A stretch of 63,820 bases of DNA from positions 1 to 63,820 of the forward strand of contig JAPLMU010000047.1 in NCBI GenBank assembly GCA_026386795.1, written 5' to 3'. Source of the DNA: Planctomycetota bacterium. Lineage in GTDB: Bacteria; Planctomycetota; Phycisphaerae; Phycisphaerales; SM1A02. Position 1 is the first letter of the stretch; each line of letters opens with the position of its first letter. Made by a program: the position numbers and the translations under genes. The notes beneath the pieces were generated by a model. The model ran no database searches, was not told where the DNA came from, and was given only the letters and a program-made list of their open reading frames with translations. Of the stretch, positions 51,918 to 61,203 are shown in pieces.

Positions 51918-54900
51918 ATGGAAGAAACACTATCCACCACCAACGACCGAACCAATACTCCTGATGGAGTGTTGGTGTCACTTGGAATTACTCGGTCAGC
52001 CGTGCGCCGAGCGTTGGTAGTCGAGCGCGCAACACAAGCCATAGCGTTTGGTCTATTAGCAATTGTGCTAGCCGTCATACTTGACCGATTCTTTCGGCTG
52101 CCGCCAATCATTCGAGCCGCAGAATTGATCGGGCTAGTCGGTGGTGGGATCGCCTGGATTTTTGTTCGGGTTATTCCAGCAATTCGTTTCTCACCATCAC
52201 TGGTCGATGTTGCGCTGTGGCTTGAGCGAGGTAGCTCGGTGGCGCGCGGAAAACTCGCGGCTGGCGCAGATTTGGCACAAGCGCACTCCACCCAAGACCA
52301 CACAACCAACCAACTCACGTCGATAGTGATTAGCGAAGCTCAAGCGATCGCTAAATCAACATCACATCAACGCATTGATTACAAACCAGCCAAACGGGCG
52401 GTATTGGCTGCAATGGCAACAACAACTGCGCTTGGTTTGATGTTGGTGTTTGCACCAGATACATCAAGAACGGCACTACTTCGATTACTAACACCATTCG
52501 CAGACATTCAGTGGTCAGCCCGCACCATGGTTGAGGCAGCGATGCCATCACTTGTGCACCCACGCGGCGCGGCATTGGCTTTACGCGCCCAGGTGGTGCG
52601 TGGTGATGTAGCCGACATGCGTGTTGAGGCCGAATACAGGCTGCTACAAAACAGCACCGGCGACTGGCACAAAGTACTTCTCTCAGCGCAACCAGATGGA
52701 GCGTTCGAGCGCCTTGTAGAAACCGACGGCGAGACGATAGAAGTGCTGTTTCGAACAGACGACATGGAAACACTGCCGATCGTCATTCGACTTGTTCCAC
52801 CACCATTTGTGGAGTCGTCCCGCGTAGTCCTGACACCACCGGCCTATCTCAGTGGCAAGGTTGATGTTCGCACTATTGACCTAGGAACAGGTACAGATCG
52901 GCGCGCAACAGTGTCGCCGCCGGTACTTACTGGATCAACAGTAATGTTTGAAGCGGTGGTACATGGTGCAAGTTCAGTGCCGACAGAGGTGAACACACAG
53001 GCGGCGTGGCTCGCAGAGACAATAGCAATTACGGGTATTGATGGTGAAAAAATCGTCCCACAATTCAGTGTTGATCCGACGAATGAAACTCATTGGAAAC
53101 TGCAATGGACTGCCAATGGACGCGGTGTTCTAGAAATCAAGCCACGTGGTCCCGAGGGAATTCTTCCGTCAGAGCGAATAGCGTTTGAGATACCGGCGAT
53201 CGATGATGCCGCACCGTCAATCACGATTGTTGAACCAACCACAGACGAAACCGTTACCCCAGAAGCAACACCATTGGTTGTCGCCGAAGGTCGCGATGAC
53301 TTAGGGGTAAAGCGTGTATGGCTTGATGTATCGATTGTTCATAACAACCAAGCACCACACCAGGTGTCAAGTGTTGACGGAAATCCAGATACAAACGCAA
53401 GAGTAGAAGCAACACTCAAACTCTCTGAATATGGCGTTGAACCCGGTGATCGCGTTGTGTGCATTGGTCAAATTACGGACGCATTTGAACGGGATAACAC
53501 GCCACGGGTACCCATTTCGAGCACACCGCGTGTGTTCCGTGTTATTTCAGCGAGTGAACTGACGGCACAAGTACGTTCACGTCTTGGACAGATGCGCGAT
53601 GCAGCGGAACGCCTACGTGAAGAGCAGGCTGGTATCGCAGATGCGGTGAGCAAGGCAGCGGAACGAACTAAACAAGAAAGCGGCGCAGCAACAGAAACAG
53701 AGCGCACACAAATGGCGGGGTCAGAGGGGCGCATGGCTGACCGGGTGGCATCATTTGAGCGGTCTCTTGCCGAACTTGCCTCAAAACTCGAGCGCAATAA
53801 GACTGATGGAGAGGGACTATCGGCGACTATTCAAGAGGCAACACAATTGGCGCGCACCGCTAGCAAGCGTGCGCAAGAGGCAGCGGTTGCTTTACCAGAC
53901 GCATCAAAGGTCACTGAGGCAGCGGAGCGTGCGTCAGAATCAGAGAGCGCCCTGGCTGATTTAGAGACATCACTTCAGCGCGACCGAGAAAGTGCGGAAC
54001 TATCACGTCGTATCGACAAGCTTGCCGAGCGAATCGATGTTGCTAGTAAGGACACTCGCGCAGCCGCTGAGAAGTCAATTGGCAAGCAACGCGATCAACT
54101 TTCTGACGATACAAAGGCCCTTATGGATCGCTCGGCCCAAGCTCAGCGCGAGGCCGCCGCAGAGGCGCGATCACTGGCCGAAGACCTTGGAAAGCGCGCT
54201 GACGAAATTCAAAAGCAAGAGAAGTCCGATCAGGGAGCCTCCGATGCAATGCGTGAGGCCCAACATGAGGCAGACGACCGTGGCTTGGCACGACAGTTAG
54301 AAAAAGCAGCACAGCAAACCGAACAGAATCAAATGCAGGGTGCGCAGCAATCGCAACAACAGGCTCAACAAGCCGTCAAGGCGATGCAACAGGCGATGAA
54401 GAATCAATCAAAACGCCGCACAGAAGAGTTAGAGCGCCGCATTACTGATGTGGTTGATGCGTTGCGATCACTTCTTGGTGCAATTGAGACAAATACGTTA
54501 CCAATGCAGAAATTGGACGCCACCGATAGTTCAGAAGTTGCCCGACTTTCAGCAATCATGTTACAGCTTTCGCGCAATGCATCTGGTGTTGCTGAAAACG
54601 CCAGCGCCGCGGGGCAAACAATGCGTCGAACTGCAACGTTGGTGATTCGTGGTGCAGAGCAACTCGATGCTGTGGCAATATTGCTTCGAAAGGTAGCAGC
54701 TGAGGTAGCGCCAGCACAAGAGTCCCTTGATGCCGCGCGAAGCTCTATCCAAGAGGCGCTCGCATCAGCACAAAAGGCAAAACAAGAGGCTGAGAAATCC
54801 GCCGAAAATCAACGGCGAGAGGAACTGCGCGGCGTCTATGAACAAGTGTTAGAGCGTCAGCGGAGTGCGCGTAGTGGCGCCGAGGCCATTGTTCCAACTG

Positions 54901-55559
54901 CCGGAAAGCCACTTGATCGACGAGGATTTGTAGAGAGCAAGCGCATTGCAGCTGAGCAAGCAACAGTGACAAACCTGCTAACCACTATTGGTACACGTGG
55001 CGATGTAGCTGGTAGTGAGTTGTATTCCGCGAGTAATCAAGAAATGATTTCCGCCAGCACTCTTGCTGGGCAAGACTTGTCCGCATCGGCACTTTCGCGA
55101 CGAACAATTTTGGTGCAGCGCGAAGTAGAGACATCAATAGCATCGCTTCTTGAAGCTCTCGCGGATCCACCGGAGCCAGATGATCCGTTTGCACAAGCAC
55201 CAAGCAAAGGTGGCGATCAGAAGTCGGAAGGTGGTGGAGCACCAGGTGGTGCACAACGAGTTCCACCCATGGCAGAATTGCGACTGCTTCGGACCATGGC
55301 ACAACGTGTACTTGATGACACAAACAGCGCGAATGATCTTCCAGAGGTAGAACGAACGGCGTACTTGAGCAGAATTGCAATCCGCCAGAAACGCATTACA
55401 GAACTCGGTGAACGGTGGGCAAAGGTCATGCAAGAACAATCACGTTCACCAGATGTCAAGATGGACCCACCAGAGCAACCAAGTAAGCCAAGTTCACAAT
55501 ATCCACCCCACGCACACGGTGTTGGTGAATCAGATTTGGGAGCGCGAACCAATGATTAG
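51918..55559 (+). CDS. Large membrane-anchored coiled-coil protein (DUF4175-like)
   Basis: At 1213 residues this is the longest gene in the window. It begins with two membrane helices (IAFGLLAIVLAVILDRFFRL; AAELIGLVGGGIAWIFVRV) and a third near 165-185 (AVLAAMATTTALGLMLVFA). A beta-sandwich part follows (about 200-545), where VEPTTDETVTPEATPL is typical. Residues about 550-1110 are a long coiled coil: QMRDAAERLREEQAGIADAV, LAEDLGKRADEIQKQEKSD, QQSQQQAQQAVKAMQQAMKN. The C-terminal part is rich in Pro/Gly. The DUF4175-type label comes from overall architecture. It is eight bases after the VWA gene and overlaps the next gene by eight. Confidence 0.75.
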   Translation: MEETLSTTNDRTNTPDGVLVSLGITRSAVRRALVVERATQAIAFGLLAIVLAVILDRFFRLPPIIRAAELIGLVGGGIAWIFVRVIPAIRFSPSLVDVALWLERGSSVARGKLAAGADLAQAHSTQDHTTNQLTSIVISEAQAIAKSTSHQRIDYKPAKRAVLAAMATTTALGLMLVFAPDTSRTALLRLLTPFADIQWSARTMVEAAMPSLVHPRGAALALRAQVVRGDVADMRVEAEYRLLQNSTGDWHKVLLSAQPDGAFERLVETDGETIEVLFRTDDMETLPIVIRLVPPPFVESSRVVLTPPAYLSGKVDVRTIDLGTGTDRRATVSPPVLTGSTVMFEAVVHGASSVPTEVNTQAAWLAETIAITGIDGEKIVPQFSVDPTNETHWKLQWTANGRGVLEIKPRGPEGILPSERIAFEIPAIDDAAPSITIVEPTTDETVTPEATPLVVAEGRDDLGVKRVWLDVSIVHNNQAPHQVSSVDGNPDTNARVEATLKLSEYGVEPGDRVVCIGQITDAFERDNTPRVPISSTPRVFRVISASELTAQVRSRLGQMRDAAERLREEQAGIADAVSKAAERTKQESGAATETERTQMAGSEGRMADRVASFERSLAELASKLERNKTDGEGLSATIQEATQLARTASKRAQEAAVALPDASKVTEAAERASESESALADLETSLQRDRESAELSRRIDKLAERIDVASKDTRAAAEKSIGKQRDQLSDDTKALMDRSAQAQREAAAEARSLAEDLGKRADEIQKQEKSDQGASDAMREAQHEADDRGLARQLEKAAQQTEQNQMQGAQQSQQQAQQAVKAMQQAMKNQSKRRTEELERRITDVVDALRSLLGAIETNTLPMQKLDATDSSEVARLSAIMLQLSRNASGVAENASAAGQTMRRTATLVIRGAEQLDAVAILLRKVAAEVAPAQESLDAARSSIQEALASAQKAKQEAEKSAENQRREELRGVYEQVLERQRSARSGAEAIVPTAGKPLDRRGFVESKRIAAEQATVTNLLTTIGTRGDVAGSELYSASNQEMISASTLAGQDLSASALSRRTILVQREVETSIASLLEALADPPEPDDPFAQAPSKGGDQKSEGGGAPGGAQRVPPMAELRLLRTMAQRVLDDTNSANDLPEVERTAYLSRIAIRQKRITELGERWAKVMQEQSRSPDVKMDPPEQPSKPSSQYPPHAHGVGESDLGARTND

Positions 55560-56313
55560 TCTCATAGTGTCTGTTGCAATGACTGTCTTTGGTGGCGACG
55601 TTCCAGTGGTGCCACCAGTACCCCCACCAACGAACAAACCACCGACGCTGGATGAAGCGCTTGGGCTTGGTGGCGGCGCAAATACAACAGATACGGGCAA
55701 TGGTGCGTCAGAACTGCAACGAAGCCTTGATGGTGCCAAGCCGCGTGACATATTGAATTCAGCCATTGATGACATGAAACACAGTGCTCAGCTGCTCGAT
55801 GCAAACGATTCCGGAATATCAACACGTCGCGTTCAAGAGTCAGTGGTACGCAAGCTTGATGAACTCATCGCTACTGCACAACGAATGCAGCAACAACAAA
55901 AGCAACAAAGTCAAGGTCAGCAAGGTCAACAAGGTCAACAGGGGCAAAGTAGCAAGGGGAAAGATCAAGGAAAGAACCAGGGCGACAAGGATGGAAAGGA
56001 TGGCGAAGATAGAAAGCGCCGCGAGCCTGGTGAGAATGGTCAACCGCGCGGTGGGCGCGACGGCAAGAAAGACCAAGACGGCGATGGAGGGAAGCGTCGG
56101 AAAGATGGCGAAGCGAATGCCAATGAGCCACCTGAATTGGTCGACCCAACAACGAGCGACGCACAGTTTGATGAGGGCCGCGCAGAGTGGGGTCGACTTC
56201 CACCACGTGTTCGCGAGGCCGTTCGTCAGGGGTTGCGCGACCCAATGAGTGCGGCATACCGCCAGTTGACGCAGGATTACTACCGACGTCTTGCTGAGGA
56301 GCCAAAGCGATGA
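55552..56313 (+). CDS. Gln/Gly/Lys-rich secreted protein
   Basis: The ATG at 55552 lies eight bases inside the coiled-coil gene, giving 253 residues. An N-terminal leader (MISLIVSVAMTVFGGD) suggests export. The middle holds a low-complexity run, starting QRMQQQQKQQSQGQQGQQGQ and followed by charged KGKDQGKNQGDKDGKDGEDRK. The C-terminal 75 residues are folded: WGRLPPRVREAVRQGLRD then MSAAYRQLTQDYYRRLAEE. The last segment resembles a short helical domain found in related planctomycete operons. It may act as a flexible linker between envelope parts. The stop overlaps the next start (ATGA). Confidence 0.75.
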   Translation: MISLIVSVAMTVFGGDVPVVPPVPPPTNKPPTLDEALGLGGGANTTDTGNGASELQRSLDGAKPRDILNSAIDDMKHSAQLLDANDSGISTRRVQESVVRKLDELIATAQRMQQQQKQQSQGQQGQQGQQGQSSKGKDQGKNQGDKDGKDGEDRKRREPGENGQPRGGRDGKKDQDGDGGKRRKDGEANANEPPELVDPTTSDAQFDEGRAEWGRLPPRVREAVRQGLRDPMSAAYRQLTQDYYRRLAEEPKR

Positions 56314-57500
56314 TTTCAACAGTTGTTTCAATAGTGGCGTTGCTCATGTTGTCATCAGATGGAGCCCCCAATCTTTCGCAAGAACCGGTGGCTGGTAGTT
56401 CGCTAGCGATAGTTCAGGCACCACCACTGGGGCCGCCACTGGCACCACCACTGGCACCACCACCGGCACCACCACAAGCACCAGATAAACCAACCACCCC
56501 CGAACCAGAAGTTAAGCGACCGGTAGATGCCGGTGTTTCGGCGCAAAACGCGCCGAGCGAACATGAAACAAACCCACAATGGCAAGATTCGGTGGAGCGT
56601 GGTTTAGAGTGGCTAGCGCGTACACAAAATCCCGATGGCAGCTTTGGTAAAGGTCGCATGAGTGGTAATGCTGGAATTGTTTCACTGTGCGCGCTGGCAC
56701 TCATGGCTGATGGAAATATTCCTGGGCGCGGTCGCTATGGAGCCGCTGTGGAGCGGGCTCTTGAATATGTGTTGCAACATGTGTCAGAGAGTGGTCTTGT
56801 ATCAAGCGAGAACATGAATGGGCCTATGTATGGACACGGATTTGCAGCACTCTTTCTTGGTGAGATTTATGGGATGTCAACCGACGACACCCGGGTTCGC
56901 GATGCATTGACCCGGGCCATTCGGCTCATTGAGAACAGTCAGAATGACGAGGGTGGGTGGCGCTACAACCCAGTTCCTGATGACGCTGATGTAAGTGTCA
57001 CTATTTGCCAAGTAATGGCATTGCGCAGCGCGCGAAACGCTGGAATTCGTATTCCGAAACAAGTGATTGATAACGCAGTGCGTTATGTGCGCGAGTGTCA
57101 GAACCCGGACGGTGGATTTCGATATATGCGCACGTCTGGAGCCAGTGGCTGGCCTCGTACCGCTGCAGGTGTAGCCACACTTTTCTATGCAGGTGTCTAC
57201 GACGACGATTCAATTCCGCGTGGATTGGCATATGTGCGACGAGCAGCAACACCAGACGGTGCTGGTCCTGCGGTTCAGGCGTATTACTTTTACGGCCACT
57301 ACTACGCCGCACAAGCGATGTACCTCGCCGGCGGTGACTGGTGGAAGGGATGGTGGCCGCGTATCCGTTCGGAGTTGATTCAACACCAGAACGCCGATGG
57401 AAGCTGGTCTGACCCGCAGTGGGGGCAGCCACTGGGAACATCAATGGCACTGATCATCATGCAGATGCCAAAGCGTTACCTTCCAATTTTCCAAAAATGA
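56310..57500 (+). CDS. Squalene-cyclase-like QW-repeat protein
   Basis: A secreted all-helical alpha/alpha-barrel protein of 396 residues. Four QW-type motifs are visible: QNPDGSFG, QNDEGGWRYN, QNPDGGFRYM and QNADGSWS. The stretch PDDADVSVTICQVMAL contains a D-A-D-x-S-V-T motif typical of these planctomycete relatives of prenyltransferases and squalene cyclases; the strict DxDD catalytic motif is not seen, so I would not call it a terpene cyclase. Before the barrel is a Pro/Ala linker (PPLGPPLAPPLAPPPAPP). A leader (MISTVVSIVALLMLS) exports it. It is coupled to both neighbours by ATGA. Confidence 0.83.
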   Translation: MISTVVSIVALLMLSSDGAPNLSQEPVAGSSLAIVQAPPLGPPLAPPLAPPPAPPQAPDKPTTPEPEVKRPVDAGVSAQNAPSEHETNPQWQDSVERGLEWLARTQNPDGSFGKGRMSGNAGIVSLCALALMADGNIPGRGRYGAAVERALEYVLQHVSESGLVSSENMNGPMYGHGFAALFLGEIYGMSTDDTRVRDALTRAIRLIENSQNDEGGWRYNPVPDDADVSVTICQVMALRSARNAGIRIPKQVIDNAVRYVRECQNPDGGFRYMRTSGASGWPRTAAGVATLFYAGVYDDDSIPRGLAYVRRAATPDGAGPAVQAYYFYGHYYAAQAMYLAGGDWWKGWWPRIRSELIQHQNADGSWSDPQWGQPLGTSMALIIMQMPKRYLPIFQK

Positions 57501-58732
57501 CCAAACGACACCAGACACGTTTCAAGCACAAAGTAGCAGCCATATACACGGCTTATCTGTGTGTTCATGGATTGTGTCTATGGTTTCCAAGCAACGCGCA
57601 TGGGCAAATACCAAACGAGAACCCAAACAAAATCGTTGCGCCAGTACTTGTTCATGGTTCACAATCTCAGGTCACAAAGAAAGACAACCTCCCGAAGGAA
57701 CTCACTTACCTGACAATCGGTCCAGGTGCAGTCATAGGAATTGTTTTACCGAGCCAAACACCAGGAGACTCATCATCAATGCTGGCTTTGGTAGCCAATA
57801 CCAATCAAGCAGCAGAAAGCACAAGCAAAGGCCTTCTCGTGCTCGTTGATGGCCAACGGATTCCTGGAACACTTGATAATCGCCAAGGGGTTGCAACTTG
57901 GGTATCCCCATGGTGCGCCCCGCGAACAATTGCCACAGACGAGCTCCGATCACTTTCGTTTGGTCGATCGGTACCACCACAAGCAATCAGTACTGACGTC
58001 ATCCAACTCAAGAATGGTGATCGTATTTCAGGACTGATTACTGCAATTGCACCCGAAGCAGTAACAATCGACGTTGGTTCTGGGGCAGACGCCACAGTGT
58101 CTATCGGAATGGACACAATCACCGCAATGAGTCTTGTTGGACCAACGAAGCCCCACAGTGGAGCGCGTGTTTGGTTGGTTGATGGCACGGTCATTGATGG
58201 ACCATTAGTGAGTTGGTCTGGTGTGAACTACTTACGTATGACCGGTGTCGCGGGAGCAAAGACACCCATATTGACAGTGCCACGGGACCGCGTATTGGCG
58301 GTGCAATCATCACCGCAGTCTGCTATTCCGCTTGCCTCAATTGTCCCTGTTTCATCTGTTCCAAAGGGCTGTGAGGGAATGCGGTTCATCACAAGGACAC
58401 CAGTGGCGGCACCAGGAACATGGTCGCTCGATGCACCACCGCTCGAGATTGAAGGACCGGTACTGCTCTCTTACCCAGCACTAACAGAGAAACACCGACT
58501 TGTTGCTGTTGCATGTCGATCGACTACTAGTAGAAATACGGGGGTTGTTGATTTAGTGATTCGATCTGCTGGAAAGGAACTTCTTCGCGAGCGGCTAGAC
58601 GCAGATCGAGCGCGTGTGGAAATTCGTGTCGATTTGTTAGCCGTACCGTTTGATATCGAGTTACAACCAGCAGATGGAAGCGCGGTTGGTGACATGGTTG
58701 TCTTAGAGCGAGCTGTTCTATTTCCAGAATGA
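57497..58732 (+). CDS. Secreted protein of unknown function ending the MoxR operon
   Basis: The start ATG at 57497 overlaps the stop of the QW-repeat gene. The 411-residue protein has a long signal-like N-terminus (AAIYTAYLCVHGLCLWF). Residues 120-290 carry two similar beta units: VIQLKNGDRISGLITAIAPE and ARVWLVDGTVIDGPLVSW, like short SH3-type barrels. The C-terminal 120 residues are beta-rich (GTWSLDAPPLEIEGPVLLSY; VVLERAVLFPE) and may bind a carbohydrate or another protein. No family is recognised. It is last in the operon; the next gene converges on it. Confidence 0.65.
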   Translation: MTKRHQTRFKHKVAAIYTAYLCVHGLCLWFPSNAHGQIPNENPNKIVAPVLVHGSQSQVTKKDNLPKELTYLTIGPGAVIGIVLPSQTPGDSSSMLALVANTNQAAESTSKGLLVLVDGQRIPGTLDNRQGVATWVSPWCAPRTIATDELRSLSFGRSVPPQAISTDVIQLKNGDRISGLITAIAPEAVTIDVGSGADATVSIGMDTITAMSLVGPTKPHSGARVWLVDGTVIDGPLVSWSGVNYLRMTGVAGAKTPILTVPRDRVLAVQSSPQSAIPLASIVPVSSVPKGCEGMRFITRTPVAAPGTWSLDAPPLEIEGPVLLSYPALTEKHRLVAVACRSTTSRNTGVVDLVIRSAGKELLRERLDADRARVEIRVDLLAVPFDIELQPADGSAVGDMVVLERAVLFPE

Positions 58733-58749
58733 TCATTGGCTGAGCACAA

Positions 58750-61122
58750 TTATCTCCATCCACGGCTTGTCCACAGTTGAAATTTCACTCGTCCGTGCAC
58801 ATCAACAATCGTTCGCACGGCACATGCTTGTGGAGTTTCGGTTGTAGTAACAAGTGCGCGTGTCGCCAATTTTGTATCACCACCAACAATGATCGACTTC
58901 ACTGGTTCTGCCCAGTCACGGTGTCGAATTTCGAACAAGACACCACCATTATCGTGGCGTGCTGATGGGTTTGGCGGTGGAACCAGTGCTGTGATATAGA
59001 TATTCCCAACGGTTATCTGTTGTTGATGAGTGACGGATGTGATTGGAATTCGCCTCTCTGCTATTGCCGTCAACACATCTTTCGGGAATCCATCACGCGC
59101 AGATTTGAATGCACTCAAGCAACGTGTATCCATCACAACACTGTCTACGTGGAACGCCAATATGACTTCAGGGATCCCAGAAACCTCCGCCAGTGACCGC
59201 GCCCCGATCACCAGTCGATCAATCCGACGCACACCTAATGTCGCAAGGGCGGGAACTATTCGCCGCGAACCAGCGCTGGAGTCACCAGAAGTACCAGCAT
59301 CAAAGACGATGGTTGTGGTGTCTGTGCGAATCAAGTGACAAGCGCCGTTTCCAACAGCAATTGATTCGACGTACAGCTCACCAACACCAGGCAATTGGGC
59401 GTATGGTCGAAATGCACCTAGCCACAGCCCTACTACGAGAGAAATGGTCGCAATCCACGCCACCACGCGAACAGCCTGATGGCCAGCGATCCACGAAGAA
59501 ACACAAGTCAACAGCGCAACGGCCGTCCACCAGACTTCTGGTCTTCCTGTGCTCCATGTGCCACCTGGTGTTGCCGCGGCTGTTGATGCAATGCTCCCCA
59601 GTGTTGTCGCACAAGTAGTCGCAATCACGCCACACACACGACCAATGGGCGGGGCAACATCCATGGTGACAATTGCGCCAACACCCGCAATGGTTGTGAT
59701 AGCCGCCGCTGGCATTGTCATTACGCTGAGTGGTGCGGCCCACCCGTTCATAGAACCAGCATGCCAAACGGCAATTGGCGTACTCACGGTCCACGCCACA
59801 AGCGCAGCAACAACTGCCTCGATCGCAACAGAACGCAGCAAGGACGCACACTCACTGTTTGCGACAGACTTCATTGGAATTGAGCGCCACCAACGAAGTG
59901 TTCTTTCATCCCAACGACCATGAACACGCGGTGTGATCACAAGCAGTGCAATCACAACTCCGTAACTCAATTGAAACCCAGCGCCAGCGAGGGCATCAAT
60001 ATCAAAGAACATTGTCACTAACGCAACAACACCAAGTGTTCCAAGGCCACGCGCCTGGCCGCCACGTATTGACGCGATTGATGCAAGACCCGCACCGAGT
60101 CCAGCACGCAGAACACTCGTGTCTGGCTCTGTGACAGTCAAAAACGCTACAGCTACCACAATGGCAATGATGGATCTCCACTTGGCAGAAGCACCAAATA
60201 TCTTTGCGGCGCCGGCACATGCGGCAATCAATACAGCGACATTGAAGCCACTGATCGCTAGTACATGACTCATTCCAGCCGCTCGAAACTCTGCTGACGG
60301 GCGAGAAAGACCTGGCAGTCGAACACCAGTCGTCATCGCCGCTACCAACGCCTGGCTTTCTGGCGATGACCACTCTGGCATTGATTTTGTAAGCGAGGCG
60401 TGAGCGGCTTCGCGTATGCGAATCATGAAACGTTCAACAACACCCGAACCCATCGGTGTAACAAGTGTTGAGCTTGTAGTGGAAATGCTTCCTATTGGAC
60501 GACGCCCACGAGCTCCTGGATTGATAGTGGCGGTCGGTGCCTCATACCAACCGCGCACACAAACACGCATTCCACGCGGTGGCAATGGCGCAAGTCCAGA
60601 AACACGCACCAATATGTCAGTGTCAAGATCAGTATTTTTAATACCAACCACAGAATTGACATTCAACACAAACGACTGAGCGGCTGTACGTATTGCGTAT
60701 TTGGAAAGCCGGTCTGTTCCACCGTCATCCATACGAACCGCAGAAGCAACGACTCCACAGACAGTCACCGGACGATCATCCATTGATTCAAAAGGAGAAA
60801 CTTGTTCGGAAGAAAGTGTTGCAATGGCGCATCCAGTGGACATAACCGCAGCAATAGCGAGTACGTCTCTGGCGAAACGTCCCCGCACAGTAAGCGCGAT
60901 TATTGACGCAAAAAACGCAACAGCAATACAGAGAACAACAGCAACATCGACTACTCGCCACGCAGACACATCAACAATGACTGGTTCATCAGGAAGCCGG
61001 TCAACAAATGACCGCGTGTTCCATGCAATGGCGGCGCCACAAGCCATTGCAATGGCGCAGCGGAAAGCAAGCGGCCACCCCTCACGAGGCACCTTCTTAT
61101 CACTGGTGATACCCATTGCCAA
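58750..61122 (-). CDS. comEC: ComEC/Rec2-like DNA-uptake channel
   Basis: ComEC forms the inner-membrane channel for DNA in natural transformation. An N-terminal OB-like region (residues about 90-200) precedes the competence domain: SHVLAISGFNVAVLIAACAG, the diagnostic motif, then many helices (VVALVTMFFDIDALAGAGFQ; LSYGVVIALLV). The C-terminal metallo-beta-lactamase domain is recognisable (YVESIAVGNGACHLIRTDT, VFDAGTSGD) but the HxHxDH metal motif is replaced by VIGARSLAEVSGIP and later His residues are missing, so nuclease activity is unlikely. The protein is 790 residues, ATG 61122 (or ATG 61116). Confidence 0.88.
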   Translation of the reverse strand: MAMGITSDKKVPREGWPLAFRCAIAMACGAAIAWNTRSFVDRLPDEPVIVDVSAWRVVDVAVVLCIAVAFFASIIALTVRGRFARDVLAIAAVMSTGCAIATLSSEQVSPFESMDDRPVTVCGVVASAVRMDDGGTDRLSKYAIRTAAQSFVLNVNSVVGIKNTDLDTDILVRVSGLAPLPPRGMRVCVRGWYEAPTATINPGARGRRPIGSISTTSSTLVTPMGSGVVERFMIRIREAAHASLTKSMPEWSSPESQALVAAMTTGVRLPGLSRPSAEFRAAGMSHVLAISGFNVAVLIAACAGAAKIFGASAKWRSIIAIVVAVAFLTVTEPDTSVLRAGLGAGLASIASIRGGQARGLGTLGVVALVTMFFDIDALAGAGFQLSYGVVIALLVITPRVHGRWDERTLRWWRSIPMKSVANSECASLLRSVAIEAVVAALVAWTVSTPIAVWHAGSMNGWAAPLSVMTMPAAAITTIAGVGAIVTMDVAPPIGRVCGVIATTCATTLGSIASTAAATPGGTWSTGRPEVWWTAVALLTCVSSWIAGHQAVRVVAWIATISLVVGLWLGAFRPYAQLPGVGELYVESIAVGNGACHLIRTDTTTIVFDAGTSGDSSAGSRRIVPALATLGVRRIDRLVIGARSLAEVSGIPEVILAFHVDSVVMDTRCLSAFKSARDGFPKDVLTAIAERRIPITSVTHQQQITVGNIYITALVPPPNPSARHDNGGVLFEIRHRDWAEPVKSIIVGGDTKLATRALVTTTETPQACAVRTIVDVHGRVKFQLWTSRGWR

Positions 61123-61203
61123 ACGCTATGGACAGCGCGGGGCACAATCGAAATCACAGCGCTATTTCGTTGGTTTTTCTACAGAAATCAACAAACAAAT
61201 AAG

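Noticed and set aside
55840-56331. Minus-strand Leu-rich frame opposite the Gln/Gly-rich gene
   Set aside because: CAA/CAG codons read backwards give Leu; the plus-strand gene is coupled to both neighbours and explains the sequence.
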